Source of the DNA: an uncultured Sunxiuqinia sp.
GTDB lineage: Bacteria; Bacteroidota; Bacteroidia; Bacteroidales; Prolixibacteraceae
Assembly (NCBI RefSeq): GCF_947495665.1
Contig: NZ_CANLZV010000002.1
Location: forward strand, 434,001 to 498,000
Length of the DNA: 64,000 nucleotides
Reading direction: 5' to 3'
Shown: positions 1 to 7,856 of the stretch, one piece after another
How positions within the stretch are numbered: the first letter of the stretch is position 1
Layout: the number at the start of each line of letters is the position of its first letter
Made by a program: the position numbers and the translations under genes
The notes under the pieces: model-generated
Databases searched by the model: none
The model's input: only the letters and a program-made list of their open reading frames with translations
What the model was told of the DNA's origin: nothing

Positions 1-117
1 CCCTCCAACCCAACAGTCGGGTGCCTGGGTTTTTATTTTCACATTCCCTGCCGGAAACTCATCAACAAAATACTGAATATCCAAGGTTGCTAAACCCAGA
101 AAGAGTGCCTTTTTCAT
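1..117 (-). CDS. PfkB-family carbohydrate/nucleoside kinase, N-terminal fragment at window edge
   Basis: The minus strand opens at ATG 117 and stays open for 39 codons to the window edge. The visible protein starts with the beta strand LFLGLATLDIQYFVD and reaches CWVGG. This is the usual opening of ribokinase-like (PfkB) kinases, where the first strand is followed by lid residues and a Gly-Gly that contacts the substrate. Such enzymes phosphorylate sugars or nucleosides in the cytoplasm. The substrate cannot be told from 39 residues. It lies downstream of fabG on the same strand, but the fabG terminator separates them, so it is probably a separate transcript. Confidence 0.6.
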   Translation of the reverse strand, partial: MKKALFLGLATLDIQYFVDEFPAGNVKIKTQAPDCWVGG

Positions 118-136
118 AAATACAATTCAAAAGAAA

Positions 137-162
137 AGCCGTCACATTTTCAGGTGACGGCT
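137..162 (-). terminator. Rho-independent terminator of fabG
   Basis: A perfect 9-bp stem (AGCCGTCAC at 137-145, GTGACGGCT at 154-162) has an 8-nt loop. Read on the minus strand it is followed by a T-rich run (TTTTCTTTTG). It begins 24 bp past the fabG stop codon. Confidence 0.85.
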
Positions 163-185
163 CTGTATTTTATATTTCAACAAGA

Positions 186-932
186 TCACGTGTTCATGGC
201 TCCACAAACATTAATCACTTGTCCACTTACATAGCTTGATAAGTCGGAAGCAAGGAACAAAGCAGTCTTGGCAACCTCATCAGGAGTACCACCGCGTTTC
301 ATCGGAATATTGGCTTCCCAGGCTTTGCGGGCATCTTCCGGAATCTGAGCTGTCATCTCGGTAATGATAAACCCCGGAGCGATAGCATTGCTGCGAATAC
401 CCCGTGATCCCAACTCTTTGGCGATTGACTTGGTAAAACCGATAATACCGGCTTTGGATGCTGAATAGTTAGATTGACCAGCATTTCCGCTCACACCAAC
501 TACTGAGCTCAAGTTAACAATTGATCCTGAGCGTTGCTTCAACATGATTTTTTGAGCTGCCTTTGTGAAGTTAAATACAGACTTCAGGTTTACATTAATC
601 ACGGCATCCCACTGCTCTTCTGTCATACGCATCAGCAGCGTATCTTTAGTAATTCCGGCATTGTTAACCAACGCATCAATTTGACCAAATTCTTTGACTA
701 CTTCAGCAACTACCCGGTCAGTATCTGCAAAATCAGCAGCATTGGAAGCATACCCCTTAGCCTTTACGCCCATAGCGATCAGCTCTTCTTGAGTAGCCTT
801 CATATTTTCATCGTCAAAAAGATCCGTAAATGCAATGTTACAGCCTTCTTCGGCAAACTTTACTGCAATGGCTTTACCAATACCTCTGGAAGCACCGGTA
901 ATCAGAGCCGTTTTACCTTCTAATAATTTCAT
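186..932 (-). CDS. fabG: 3-oxoacyl-[acyl-carrier-protein] reductase FabG
   Basis: This 248-residue short-chain dehydrogenase should reduce 3-oxoacyl-ACP with NADPH in type II fatty-acid synthesis in the cytoplasm. The glycine-rich cofactor loop TGASRGIG is at residues 12-19, NNAG at 90-93, the catalytic Ser at about 142-143, and the Tyr156-x3-Lys160 pair in YSASK. The end VSGQVINVCGAMNT fits FabG, where a Gly-Gln-Val-Ile strand closes the fold. Length is typical (about 245-250). It is monocistronic, with its own TAnnTTTG promoter and terminator. Other SDR enzymes look alike, but the whole-length match to FabG is strong. Confidence 0.93.
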   Translation of the reverse strand: MKLLEGKTALITGASRGIGKAIAVKFAEEGCNIAFTDLFDDENMKATQEELIAMGVKAKGYASNAADFADTDRVVAEVVKEFGQIDALVNNAGITKDTLLMRMTEEQWDAVINVNLKSVFNFTKAAQKIMLKQRSGSIVNLSSVVGVSGNAGQSNYSASKAGIIGFTKSIAKELGSRGIRSNAIAPGFIITEMTAQIPEDARKAWEANIPMKRGGTPDEVAKTALFLASDLSSYVSGQVINVCGAMNT

Positions 933-964
933 AATTTTTTCTTTTATGGAAATTTATTTTCAAG

Positions 965-972
965 CAAAAGTA
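965..972 (-). promoter_or_regulatory. Bacteroidota -7 promoter element for fabG
   Basis: On the minus strand this reads TACTTTTG, matching the Bacteroidota -7 consensus TAnnTTTG, 33 bp upstream of the fabG start codon. No TTG at the ideal distance is evident. Confidence 0.55.
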
Positions 973-1123
973 TATAAAAAACAGTCAAAGTAAATCAAAA
1001 CCCGTCCTGAAACACATAAGCAAACGCGCTTTTTAGTCGCTAACCCCCGACTTTTAAACCATATAATTCAAAAATGAAAATATTAGGTTTTCATTTAAAA
1101 GTATAAAAAACAAAGATTTTAGC

Positions 1124-1131
1124 TATTTTTG
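1124..1131 (+). promoter_or_regulatory. Bacteroidota -7 promoter element for the glycosyltransferase pair
   Basis: TATTTTTG matches TAnnTTTG and lies 18 bp before the ATG at 1150, giving a very short leader. No clear -33 TTG is present. Confidence 0.45.
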
Positions 1132-1149
1132 GCATTTATTTAAATTGTT

Positions 1150-1935
1150 ATGATAATAACTTACAATATCCCATTTTCCAGACACAGAAAATTGGCCAGA
1201 ATATACTGCAAACTAGCAAGATCATTGAAGCGCCCCTTCATAAGGAGGCGTTTCCTCAAAAGCTTGAAAAGCAATGAGATTGACTATCGAGATATTCCGG
1301 TAATCATTAATAATTACAACCGTATAATTTGTTTGCGCAAGCTAATTTCATGGCTGGAGAAAGCAGAGATGAGAAACATTTATATTATCGATAATAACTC
1401 TTGCTATCCAGAATTATTAAACTTCTACCAAGAAACACCACATACTGTCATTCGAATGAATGCCAACATCGGATATAAATCGATTTGGGACACCTCCATT
1501 TACTTATGGTTTAAGGGACTTCCCTACATTTACACCGATCCTGATATTTTGCCAATAGAAAATTGCCCTTTGGATGTTGTCGGCTATTTTCAACAATTGT
1601 TAAATGAGTATCCAAGCTACACCAAAGTAGGATTTGGACTGAAAATAGATGACATTCCCGATTTTTATCCGCAAAAAGAAATGGTTATTAAATGGGAGAG
1701 AAAGTTTTGGGAAAAGCAGATCTCTTCTGATTTGTACGAGGCAGACATTGATACAACATTTGCACTGTATCGTCCAGGCACTAAAAATCAGCAATGGGGT
1801 AAAACCTTACGAACCGGGGGGAAATACATGGCTAGGCATTTACCTTGGTATGAAAATCCGACAACACTTTCAGACGAAGAGATACATTATCGAAGCAAGA
1901 CAATTGGAAGTTCATGGTACCAGAAGCCCGTCTAA
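1150..1935 (+). CDS. GT2-like glycosyltransferase (GT-A fold)
   Basis: This is a 261-aa protein with a basic N-terminus and no signal peptide. From residue about 50 it has a GT-A nucleotide-sugar core: the strand IPVIINNYNRI, then a helix, the strand NIYIIDNNS, then YIYTDPDILP with an Asp-x-Asp that would hold the metal and nucleotide sugar. The order and spacing fit family-2-type transferases. It probably builds surface polysaccharide or glycans with the DUF4422 protein that starts 30 bp downstream on the same strand. Acceptor and sugar are unknown. The C-terminal third has no motif I recognise. Confidence 0.7.
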   Translation: MIITYNIPFSRHRKLARIYCKLARSLKRPFIRRRFLKSLKSNEIDYRDIPVIINNYNRIICLRKLISWLEKAEMRNIYIIDNNSCYPELLNFYQETPHTVIRMNANIGYKSIWDTSIYLWFKGLPYIYTDPDILPIENCPLDVVGYFQQLLNEYPSYTKVGFGLKIDDIPDFYPQKEMVIKWERKFWEKQISSDLYEADIDTTFALYRPGTKNQQWGKTLRTGGKYMARHLPWYENPTTLSDEEIHYRSKTIGSSWYQKPV

Positions 1936-1965
1936 TTAATCAACTTTAATCATTGATAATAGCAG

Positions 1966-2781
1966 ATGAAAAAGACACCTACAATCGAACTTTATACCTT
2001 TTTCTACAAGAAGGCTCCGGTTATTATTAACCATTCGCCCTATATTCCAATCATGGCTGGCAATGCACAATCCAAAGCGGCTATTGACATGCAAGGAGAC
2101 GATACGGGTGATCATATTTCTTCGAAAAATAAGTATTATAGCGAGCTGACCGGAACATATTGGGTATGGAAAAACACCTGCCAGGATATTGTAGGTGTGG
2201 TACACTATCGCCGTTTTCTAACACAACAAGCAGAGCCACTATCCTACCGGTTCAAGCGAATGCTTTATTATCTTGTTGGAATTCATTACAAACGGTATGG
2301 CTTAATCTATACCAAAAATGTGCAGAAGTTCAAAGGTGCTGTTCTTAGCGAAAATGAAATTATTGAGCTGCTCAATGAGTATGACATCATCTTGCCAACG
2401 AAACGAAAACTCAAATATACCGTTCGAGAACATTACCAGCGGTACCACAATGCCAAAGACCTCGAACTACTTCAAGCGATCATTCAAGAGAAATGTCCGG
2501 AGTATGGCGGAGCATTGGAGCGGGTGTTGGCTAGCAAACGCATGTATGCCAATAACATGCTGGTGATGAAACGAACTGATTTTGATCGCTGTATGTCTTG
2601 GCTGTTTGAGCTCCTGTTCGAATTTGAAAATCGGGTAAAATTAGCTGAATATCAGGGCTACCAGGAACGCATTCTAGGGTTTATTGCCGAGCGCCTGCTT
2701 AATGTGTGGATTGAAAAACAACAATTGCGCATCAAAGAATTGCCTGTTATCTATTTCAAGCACTTTAAGTTTAGCAAGTAA
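1966..2781 (+). CDS. DUF4422 family protein (capsule/polysaccharide glycosyltransferase-like)
   Basis: This 271-aa soluble protein shows the conserved blocks of DUF4422: the start strand IELYTFFYK, the pair ELTGTYWVWKN and VGVVHYRRFL, and in the C-terminal half NNMLVMKRTDFDRCMSWLF followed by YQGYQERILGFIAERLL. DUF4422 proteins are found in capsule and exopolysaccharide clusters and are thought to be glycosyltransferases. The neighbouring GT2 gene supports that role here. It ends 88 bp before the mnmE start, and the mnmE promoter lies in this gap, so the GT pair is its own unit. Confidence 0.75.
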   Translation: MKKTPTIELYTFFYKKAPVIINHSPYIPIMAGNAQSKAAIDMQGDDTGDHISSKNKYYSELTGTYWVWKNTCQDIVGVVHYRRFLTQQAEPLSYRFKRMLYYLVGIHYKRYGLIYTKNVQKFKGAVLSENEIIELLNEYDIILPTKRKLKYTVREHYQRYHNAKDLELLQAIIQEKCPEYGGALERVLASKRMYANNMLVMKRTDFDRCMSWLFELLFEFENRVKLAEYQGYQERILGFIAERLLNVWIEKQQLRIKELPVIYFKHFKFSK

Positions 2782-2816
2782 ATTGAAACGGTTCTTGTGG
2801 TGGCTGCTTTAGCAGC

Positions 2817-2846
2817 TTGCTATGCCCCACACATTTTGTACTTTTG
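2817..2846 (+). promoter_or_regulatory. mnmE promoter (TTG-N19-TACTTTTG)
   Basis: A complete Bacteroidota promoter: TTG at 2817-2819, a 19-bp spacer, then TACTTTTG at 2839-2846. Transcription would begin near 2853. That rules out the in-frame ATG at 2822 and decides for the mnmE start at 2870. Confidence 0.75.
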
Positions 2847-2869
2847 TACTTCACAATAATGACGATATA

Positions 2870-4267
2870 ATGATTGATCAAGCTACTATATGCGCTATTG
2901 CCACCTCTCCCGGAGTTGGAGCAATAGCTACCATTCGTTTGTCAGGCGACGAAGCACTGACCATTGCAGACAAGGTATTTCAATCTCCGGCCAAAGCAAA
3001 ACGCTTATCGGAGCAGGTAGCCAACACGCTGCATGTAGGAACCATTCGCGATGCTGACGAGATTATTGATGAGGTGGTGGTTGCTTTGTTTCGTGGCCCC
3101 CACTCTTTCACCGGCGAAGATGTGGTAGAAATTACCTGTCACGGCGCGGTTTACATCCAGCAACGCATTTTGGAGTTGTTGCTGAAAAGTGGTGCTCGCA
3201 TGGCCCTGCCTGGCGAGTTTACCCAACGGGCTTTTCTGAATGGCAAAATGGACCTGTCGCAAGCGGAGGCTGTGGCCGACTTGATTGCATCAACCAACAA
3301 GGCTAACCATAAAATGGCCTTGAAACAAATGCGTGGAGGCTTCTCCAATGAGATTAAGAAGTTGCGCGATCAACTACTGCACTTTATTGCCATGGTTGAA
3401 CTGGAGCTTGACTTTAGTGAAGAAGATGTCGAATTCGCAGACCGCAAGCAACTCGTAGAGCTCACCGAAAAGATTGAGCAACTCTTGCATCAACTGGCCA
3501 GCTCATTCAAGCTGGGGAACGCCCTTAAAAACGGAATTCCGGTAGCCATTGTTGGGGAGACCAATGTGGGGAAATCGACTTTACTGAACGCCATTTTGAA
3601 TGAAGAAAAAGCCATCGTGTCGGATATTCACGGGACTACGCGTGATGTGATTGAAGATGTGGTAAACATTGAAGGAACAGCTTTCCGCTTTTTTGATACG
3701 GCGGGCATTCGGGAAACAGTTGACCAGATTGAAAACTTAGGGATTGAACGGAGCTATAGCAAGTTGGAGCAAGCCGACATTATTTTGTTGGTCACCGACT
3801 TGAGTAACCCAATCGATTTAATTAGCCAACGGGTGAGCCTTATAAGAGAACGTATTCAGGATCAAAAATTGATCATTGTTGGCAACAAGGCCGACCTTGG
3901 TGGGAATGAAAAAATCAAGGAAATGCTGGGAGCTATTCAGTTGAATGATAATGAAGATCTGGTATTTATTTCGGCTAAGAAACAGCAAAACCTGGATGCA
4001 CTTATTGAGCTGCTGAAAGAAAATGCCCAGGTAGCCCAACCAGAAGGAACCGACGTCATTGTGTCAAATATTCGCCACTACGAGGCCCTAACCAATGCAC
4101 ATCAAGCCGTACTTCGGGTGATTGAGGGCTTGCACAACGGAATAAGCGGCGATTTCCTGGCTCAGGATATTCGTGAATGCCTCCACTTTCTTGGCGAAAT
4201 AACCGGCGAAATCAGCAACGACGAAGTTCTTGGACATATCTTTAAGAATTTCTGTATCGGGAAGTAG
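2870..4267 (+). CDS. mnmE: tRNA uridine-5-carboxymethylaminomethyl(34) synthesis GTPase MnmE
   Basis: MnmE with MnmG modifies U34 in tRNA anticodons. From the ATG at 2870 the protein is 465 aa, the usual length. An N-terminal tetrahydrofolate-binding domain (from MIDQATICAIATSPGVGAIA) leads into a helical domain, and the inserted G domain carries GETNVGKST (229-237), DTAG (276-279) and NKAD (339-342). The protein ends FCIGK, with the invariant C-terminal Cys. An in-frame ATG 48 bp upstream would add 16 residues not found in the family and lies before the predicted transcription start. The last 18 bases of the gene form the left attachment site of the island. The island leaves the reading frame and stop intact, so the gene should be functional. 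Confidence 0.97.
   Translation: MIDQATICAIATSPGVGAIATIRLSGDEALTIADKVFQSPAKAKRLSEQVANTLHVGTIRDADEIIDEVVVALFRGPHSFTGEDVVEITCHGAVYIQQRILELLLKSGARMALPGEFTQRAFLNGKMDLSQAEAVADLIASTNKANHKMALKQMRGGFSNEIKKLRDQLLHFIAMVELELDFSEEDVEFADRKQLVELTEKIEQLLHQLASSFKLGNALKNGIPVAIVGETNVGKSTLLNAILNEEKAIVSDIHGTTRDVIEDVVNIEGTAFRFFDTAGIRETVDQIENLGIERSYSKLEQADIILLVTDLSNPIDLISQRVSLIRERIQDQKLIIVGNKADLGGNEKIKEMLGAIQLNDNEDLVFISAKKQQNLDALIELLKENAQVAQPEGTDVIVSNIRHYEALTNAHQAVLRVIEGLHNGISGDFLAQDIRECLHFLGEITGEISNDEVLGHIFKNFCIGK
4246..4267 (+). repeat. attL: left attachment repeat in the 3' end of mnmE
   Basis: The core TTCTGTATCGGGAAGTAG (4250-4267) ends on the last base of the mnmE stop codon. The same 18 bp recurs at 47259-47276 with 16/18 identity; with the four preceding bases GAAT the match is 20/22. 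The 3' end of trmE/mnmE is the established target of SGI1-type islands, which leave an 18-bp repeat there. A tyrosine recombinase gene begins 583 bp to the right. Confidence 0.8.
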
Positions 4268-4336
4268 CTATCTTTCTTTTATTTATTCTTTATATTCTTT
4301 TTCAACTACTTACGTGTTTTTATTTTCTTATTTCTG

Positions 4337-4367
4337 TTGTTATTTTCCTTTATTTTAGTTATTTTTG
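4337..4367 (+). promoter_or_regulatory. Promoter of the excisionase-integrase operon
   Basis: TTG at 4337-4339, a 20-bp spacer, then TATTTTTG at 4360-4367: a full match to the Bacteroidota promoter. Transcription would start near 4374 and leave a leader of about 125 nt before the ATG at 4500. The leader contains an inverted repeat and six 10-bp iterons. Confidence 0.65.
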
Positions 4368-4410
4368 TTGCTAATATGTTGCTTTAACAACAAATTTTGT
4401 TGCAAGCAAC
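4367..4410. repeat. Left-end subterminal repeat and inverted repeat
   Basis: GTTGCTAATATGTTGCT (4367-4383) has a 16/17 direct copy at 36530-36546 near the right end. It overlaps an inverted repeat with outer arms GTTGCTT (4378-4384) and AAGCAAC (4404-4410) and an inner near-palindrome CAACAAATTTTGTTG (4388-4402). The position close to attL and the copy near the other end suggest arm-type binding sites for the integrase, which is an inference. Confidence 0.55.
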
Positions 4411-4438
4411 AAAATATCAATCCGAGTGGCGAAATGAT

Positions 4439-4498
4439 GTTACATACAGATACATCACGATACACAAGGATACATTGAGATACTTAAAGGTACAATTC
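4439..4498. repeat. Six 10-bp iterons directly upstream of the excisionase-like gene
   Basis: Six tandem units of exactly 10 bp start at 4439, 4449, 4459, 4469, 4479 and 4489. They share the pattern GATAC/GTTAC/GGTAC plus A or T, followed by four variable bases. The array ends at the base before ATG 4500. One unit per helical turn puts every site on the same face of the DNA, as expected for cooperative binding of the small HTH protein encoded next to it. Confidence 0.6.
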
Positions 4499-4499
4499 G

Positions 4500-4853
4500 A
4501 TGAGCAGCAAAATAGAAATTATAAAGGTATGCCAACACTGCGGTAAGGAGTTTATCGCTAAGACCACCGTAACCAAATTTTGCGGTCATGCTTGTGCCGC
4601 TAAGAGCTACAAAGAGCGGAAGAAAACCGAAAAGTTGAACCAGGTTAAATCCCCTACCGAGCAGAGAACAGATTACAATTTTTCCCAACTCAACGAAAAG
4701 GAATATTTAAGTATTGCAGACACATGCCAACTTTTGGGTGCCAGCCGCATGACTATTTACCGCCAGATTAAAAACGGCAATATTAGTGCCGTTAAACTGG
4801 GTAGGCGAACCATCATTAAGAAATCCGAAATTGAAAAACTGTTTGCATCATGA
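4500..4853 (+). CDS. Excisionase-family DNA-binding protein with N-terminal Cys zinc motif
   Basis: 117 aa. Residues 9-40 hold CQHCGKEF and KFCGHACAAKS, a Cys4-type zinc knuckle. Residues 77-115 are a MerR-like helix-turn-helix (EYLSIADTCQLLGASRMTIY, then RQIKNG, ending in IKKSEIEKLF), the HTH_17/excisionase domain. Such proteins bend DNA at att sites and set the direction of recombination, or repress the int promoter. It overlaps the integrase gene by ATGA at 4850-4853, so the two are translationally coupled. The 10-bp iterons immediately upstream are its likely binding sites, which is an inference. Confidence 0.8.
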   Translation: MSSKIEIIKVCQHCGKEFIAKTTVTKFCGHACAAKSYKERKKTEKLNQVKSPTEQRTDYNFSQLNEKEYLSIADTCQLLGASRMTIYRQIKNGNISAVKLGRRTIIKKSEIEKLFAS

Positions 4854-5938
4854 GCGTAAAACTTAGAAAACGAAATCAGGGAGGAAAAACCAGCCTGTAC
4901 CTTGATTATTACAGTGCCGGTAAAAGAAAAACTGAAACCCTGAAACTGTATTTACTCCCGAAACCCAAAACCAAGCTGGAACGAGAACAAAACAAAAAAA
5001 CACTAGAACTTGCTGAAAACATCCGGGCGCAACGCCAGTTGGAAATGCAAAACGGAGAGTATGGTTTCCGCGATAAGGAGAAGCGAAAGGGCAGTCTGTT
5101 AGTTTATATGCGAATGCTTGCCGATAAGCGCAAGGACAGCACCGGAAACTGGGGCAATTGGGATAGTATGATAAAACACCTGGAAAGCTTTTCAACTACA
5201 GAAACACCATTCGCTAAGATTGACCGCAAATACGTTCAGGACTTCAAAGAATATCTGGATAAAAAAGCCAGGACAAAAAGCAACGAAGGATTATCCCAAA
5301 ACTCAAAATATTCCTATTTCAATAAATTCAGAGCAGGATTAAAGCAAGCGGTTAAAGATGGCATCATTCCGCACAATCCGGCTGAAAGTGTTGAAGGATT
5401 TAAACAGGGCGAACCTGAACGGGAATTTCTCACACTGGAAGAACTGCAGGCAGCCGCCAAAGCGGAATGCGATATTCCACAACTTAAAACAGCTTTCTTG
5501 TTTTCAAGTCTTACAGGTTTAAGATGGTCAGACATAAACAAACTGGTTTGGTCTGAAGTACAACACTCAAACGAAATGGGTTATTATATCCGGTTCAGAC
5601 AAAAGAAAACCAAAGGCGTAGAAACTCAGCCCATATCCGACCAGGCATTTGAATTGTTGGGAGAACGCCAAGACAAAGACGAACGGGTTTTCAAAGGATT
5701 GAAATATTCTGCATGGCACAACATGAAACTGCAACAATGGATGATGCGTGCCGGTATTTCCAAAACAATCACGTTCCATTGCGCCCGACATACTTATGCT
5801 ACCCTGCAATTAACAATGGGAACCGACATTTACACCGTTTCCAAGCTATTAGGACACCGGGAATTAAAAACGACTCAGATTTATGCAAAAGTCATAGACG
5901 AAAAGAAAAAGGAAGCCGCTAACCGTATTAAAATCTAA
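4850..5938 (+). CDS. Tyrosine-type site-specific integrase
   Basis: 362 aa. An N-terminal arm-binding region (1-75) is followed by a SAM-like core-binding domain (about 85-180) and the catalytic domain, with Arg225 (LTGLRWSDI), His310-x2-Arg313 (HCARHTY), His336 (LLGHREL) and Tyr345 nucleophile (TTQIYAKV). All five residues expected of an active enzyme are present. It is the only recombinase near the left end and its gene sits by attL, the usual arrangement. It should integrate and, with the excisionase-like protein, excise the island at the mnmE 3' end. Confidence 0.93.
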   Translation: MSVKLRKRNQGGKTSLYLDYYSAGKRKTETLKLYLLPKPKTKLEREQNKKTLELAENIRAQRQLEMQNGEYGFRDKEKRKGSLLVYMRMLADKRKDSTGNWGNWDSMIKHLESFSTTETPFAKIDRKYVQDFKEYLDKKARTKSNEGLSQNSKYSYFNKFRAGLKQAVKDGIIPHNPAESVEGFKQGEPEREFLTLEELQAAAKAECDIPQLKTAFLFSSLTGLRWSDINKLVWSEVQHSNEMGYYIRFRQKKTKGVETQPISDQAFELLGERQDKDERVFKGLKYSAWHNMKLQQWMMRAGISKTITFHCARHTYATLQLTMGTDIYTVSKLLGHRELKTTQIYAKVIDEKKKEAANRIKI

Positions 5939-5942
5939 CCTC

Positions 5943-7034
5943 ATGAATAACTACTTTTCAATAGCCAATAATATCCTGACCGGGAGCTTACGCCCCTGGT
6001 CTGCAGAAAATCAGGATGAGGAAAAATTCCGTCACATTCTAAACCATAATCTCAGGCAAAACAATGACAACCCAACAGAGTATTGCCGTTCAGCGTTAAA
6101 CGCTTTCACTTCTTTGAATTTTGCAACTGAAAATGAGAATCTGGAAGAATTAAAGGAATTGGCACAAGTTGAGGTTACCACTCCCATAAACATAGAAATA
6201 CCGCAATTTTTTAATAAACAAACCGAGTTCTACGCATACCTTATTAATAATACCTTTCAATGTCTTCTTGCCGGAACCATCGAAACCGTTGAGCAGTCCG
6301 ATGAAATTGATGCTACTTACAAACTATATCAGTTAATGAGTAAGCTGGAAACATTAATTGGCATCGTTAGCAACGAGAAGCATATTGAAAAAGCAACAAA
6401 TCTGGTACTCGACACGCTCAGATTATACTTGTTTGCGATGCACTCAACACTTATCGAAAAATTCAATTCACACATCAACTTTGAGGTGCTCACCAAAAAT
6501 GAGTTGTTGTTCCAACTTTGTCCTGAACTCGAATCTGATAAAGAGGATAAGACTAAGTTGGCTTATTATCTGAATCAATACATTTCCCATCAGGAACAAG
6601 AAACAGAGGAAAGTTTAAAAGAAATCAAATCAAAACCTCATCCCGAACCGGAAAGAATTTCCTTTGAGTCATTCAGATATAAAGGATATGATAATAATTA
6701 CGACAATCTTACCAATCTTTACAATTCACTAAAGAAAAATAACTTCATTGCTGACGATACCGATTCCAGGGTATTTAAAAAGGTATTCTCAGGAAAAGCC
6801 ATTTCCAAACCAGTGGTTTGGACTGGCAACCCTTCAGAATTTTCCTATTTCATTAAATTGATTTACACCATTAACCAGTACGTTGACGACCTAAAACAAC
6901 GCAACTGGGAAGTTGCCTGCAGGTGCTTTGTTCAGGCCGATGGGACTTCTTTCGACAGGTCGAAACTTCGCACCTTAAAGAAACCTCAACGTTCATACAA
7001 ACAACTTGAATTAGCCGTGGACAACCTCAAATAA
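5943..7034 (+). CDS. Uncharacterised island protein, 363 aa
   Basis: It starts 4 bp after the integrase stop, so it is co-transcribed with it. The protein is soluble, mostly helical and acidic in the middle (EEETEESLKEIK-type stretch at about 215-230). The C-terminal part is the most family-like: VVWTGNPSEFSYFIKLIY and WEVACRCFVQADG followed by RSKLRTLKKP. I associate proteins of this shape with integrase-linked Bacteroidota islands but cannot name the family with confidence, and no enzymatic motif is visible. A role in island maintenance or regulation is only suggested by position. Confidence 0.6.
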   Translation: MNNYFSIANNILTGSLRPWSAENQDEEKFRHILNHNLRQNNDNPTEYCRSALNAFTSLNFATENENLEELKELAQVEVTTPINIEIPQFFNKQTEFYAYLINNTFQCLLAGTIETVEQSDEIDATYKLYQLMSKLETLIGIVSNEKHIEKATNLVLDTLRLYLFAMHSTLIEKFNSHINFEVLTKNELLFQLCPELESDKEDKTKLAYYLNQYISHQEQETEESLKEIKSKPHPEPERISFESFRYKGYDNNYDNLTNLYNSLKKNNFIADDTDSRVFKKVFSGKAISKPVVWTGNPSEFSYFIKLIYTINQYVDDLKQRNWEVACRCFVQADGTSFDRSKLRTLKKPQRSYKQLELAVDNLK

Positions 7035-7260
7035 TCCACTCCACACTATAAGCTTTATTTCTTTTTTCAACTTTTTACAGCTGTTGTTTTCCAAACAATG
7101 GCTTTTTCTGTTTATACTCCCTTCACTCTACACTCTACACTCCACACCACACCCTGCAATTCACAGAAATACAGCGCAATAACCGCTATATCTTTGAATC
7201 GAATTTATTAATTAAATGCTCTGCGCAGGGCTCATTTTCAAACATTTAAAAAGAAGAAAA
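7035..7260 (+). promoter_or_regulatory. Intergenic promoter region of the replication-gene operon
   Basis: A low-complexity CACTCTACACTCC-like stretch at 7120-7155 is followed by TATCTTTG at 7189-7196, a match to TAnnTTTG, 65 bp before ATG 7261. An in-frame ATG at 7216 falls inside this leader and is not preferred. Confidence 0.5.
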
Positions 7261-7566
7261 ATGAGTACGGAGTATATCATTCAAAAACTGGATAGCATTG
7301 AGAAGATGCTAACGGAGCAAAACATGCTCAAAAAAGAGGTTCTAACATTTAATGAAGCGGCCATTTATTTAGAGGTTTCCCATTCTCACCTCTACAAAAT
7401 GACCAGTACCGGAGTTGTCCCATCATACAAACCCAACGGCAAGAAATTGTATTTCAACCGTAAGGAATTGGATAGTTGGCTTCTATCCAACAGGCAAAGT
7501 TCACAGGAGGAAATTGAACAGCAAGCTGCCAATTACCTCATCAAAAAAGGGAGGGTTGAGCTATGA
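7261..7566 (+). CDS. Helix-turn-helix (excisionase-type) DNA-binding protein
   Basis: 101 aa from ATG 7261, which follows a purine-rich AAAAAGAAGAAAA ribosome site. The upstream in-frame ATG at 7216 lacks one. After a short coiled N-terminus (IIQKLDSIEKMLTEQN), residues 28-80 form the winged HTH FNEAAIYLEVSHSHLYKMTS, then VPSYKPNGKKLYFNRKELDSW. This HTH_17 type is common just upstream of VirE-N/DUF3987 genes in Bacteroidota islands and probably controls them. It overlaps the next gene by 4 bp (ATGA). Confidence 0.75.
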   Translation: MSTEYIIQKLDSIEKMLTEQNMLKKEVLTFNEAAIYLEVSHSHLYKMTSTGVVPSYKPNGKKLYFNRKELDSWLLSNRQSSQEEIEQQAANYLIKKGRVEL

Positions 7567-7856
7567 TGGAAGTGATGCAACTATTATTGGAGCTTTCATC
7601 TGCCATTAAAGAGATAAAAGCCCACCTTCTGGTGCTCAAACAAACCAGAACCGAGAAGTTCAAACAGGAATGGATTGACGGGCAGGATGTCATGCTGGCC
7701 CTGAAAATCAGCAAACGAACTCTACAAACATTGCGGGATACGGGGATTCTCCCCTATTCCCGGATTAATGGAAAGTTCTATTATAAGGTTGCCGACCTCG
7801 AAAAACTCCTGGAAAGCAACTATTCCCGAACCTTAAAAAATGAAAGCCATGATTAA
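7563..7856 (+). CDS. Second helix-turn-helix DNA-binding protein
   Basis: 97 aa. The N-terminal helix (LLLELSSAIKEIKAHLLVLK) may dimerise. The HTH reads WIDGQDVMLALKISKRTLQT, then RDTGILPYSRINGKFYYKVA, again the HTH_17 fold but different from its upstream neighbour. Overlaps on both sides (7563-7566 and 7840-7856) make a translationally coupled trio with the upstream HTH gene and the VirE-N gene. A pair of small HTH proteins before the replication genes is a common Bacteroidota island arrangement. Their targets are unknown. Confidence 0.7.
   Translation: MMEVMQLLLELSSAIKEIKAHLLVLKQTRTEKFKQEWIDGQDVMLALKISKRTLQTLRDTGILPYSRINGKFYYKVADLEKLLESNYSRTLKNESHD

Noticed and set aside
4439-4498. CRISPR-like tandem array
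   Set aside because: The units are only 10 bp with 4 variable bases and there are no cas genes; protein-binding iterons fit better.
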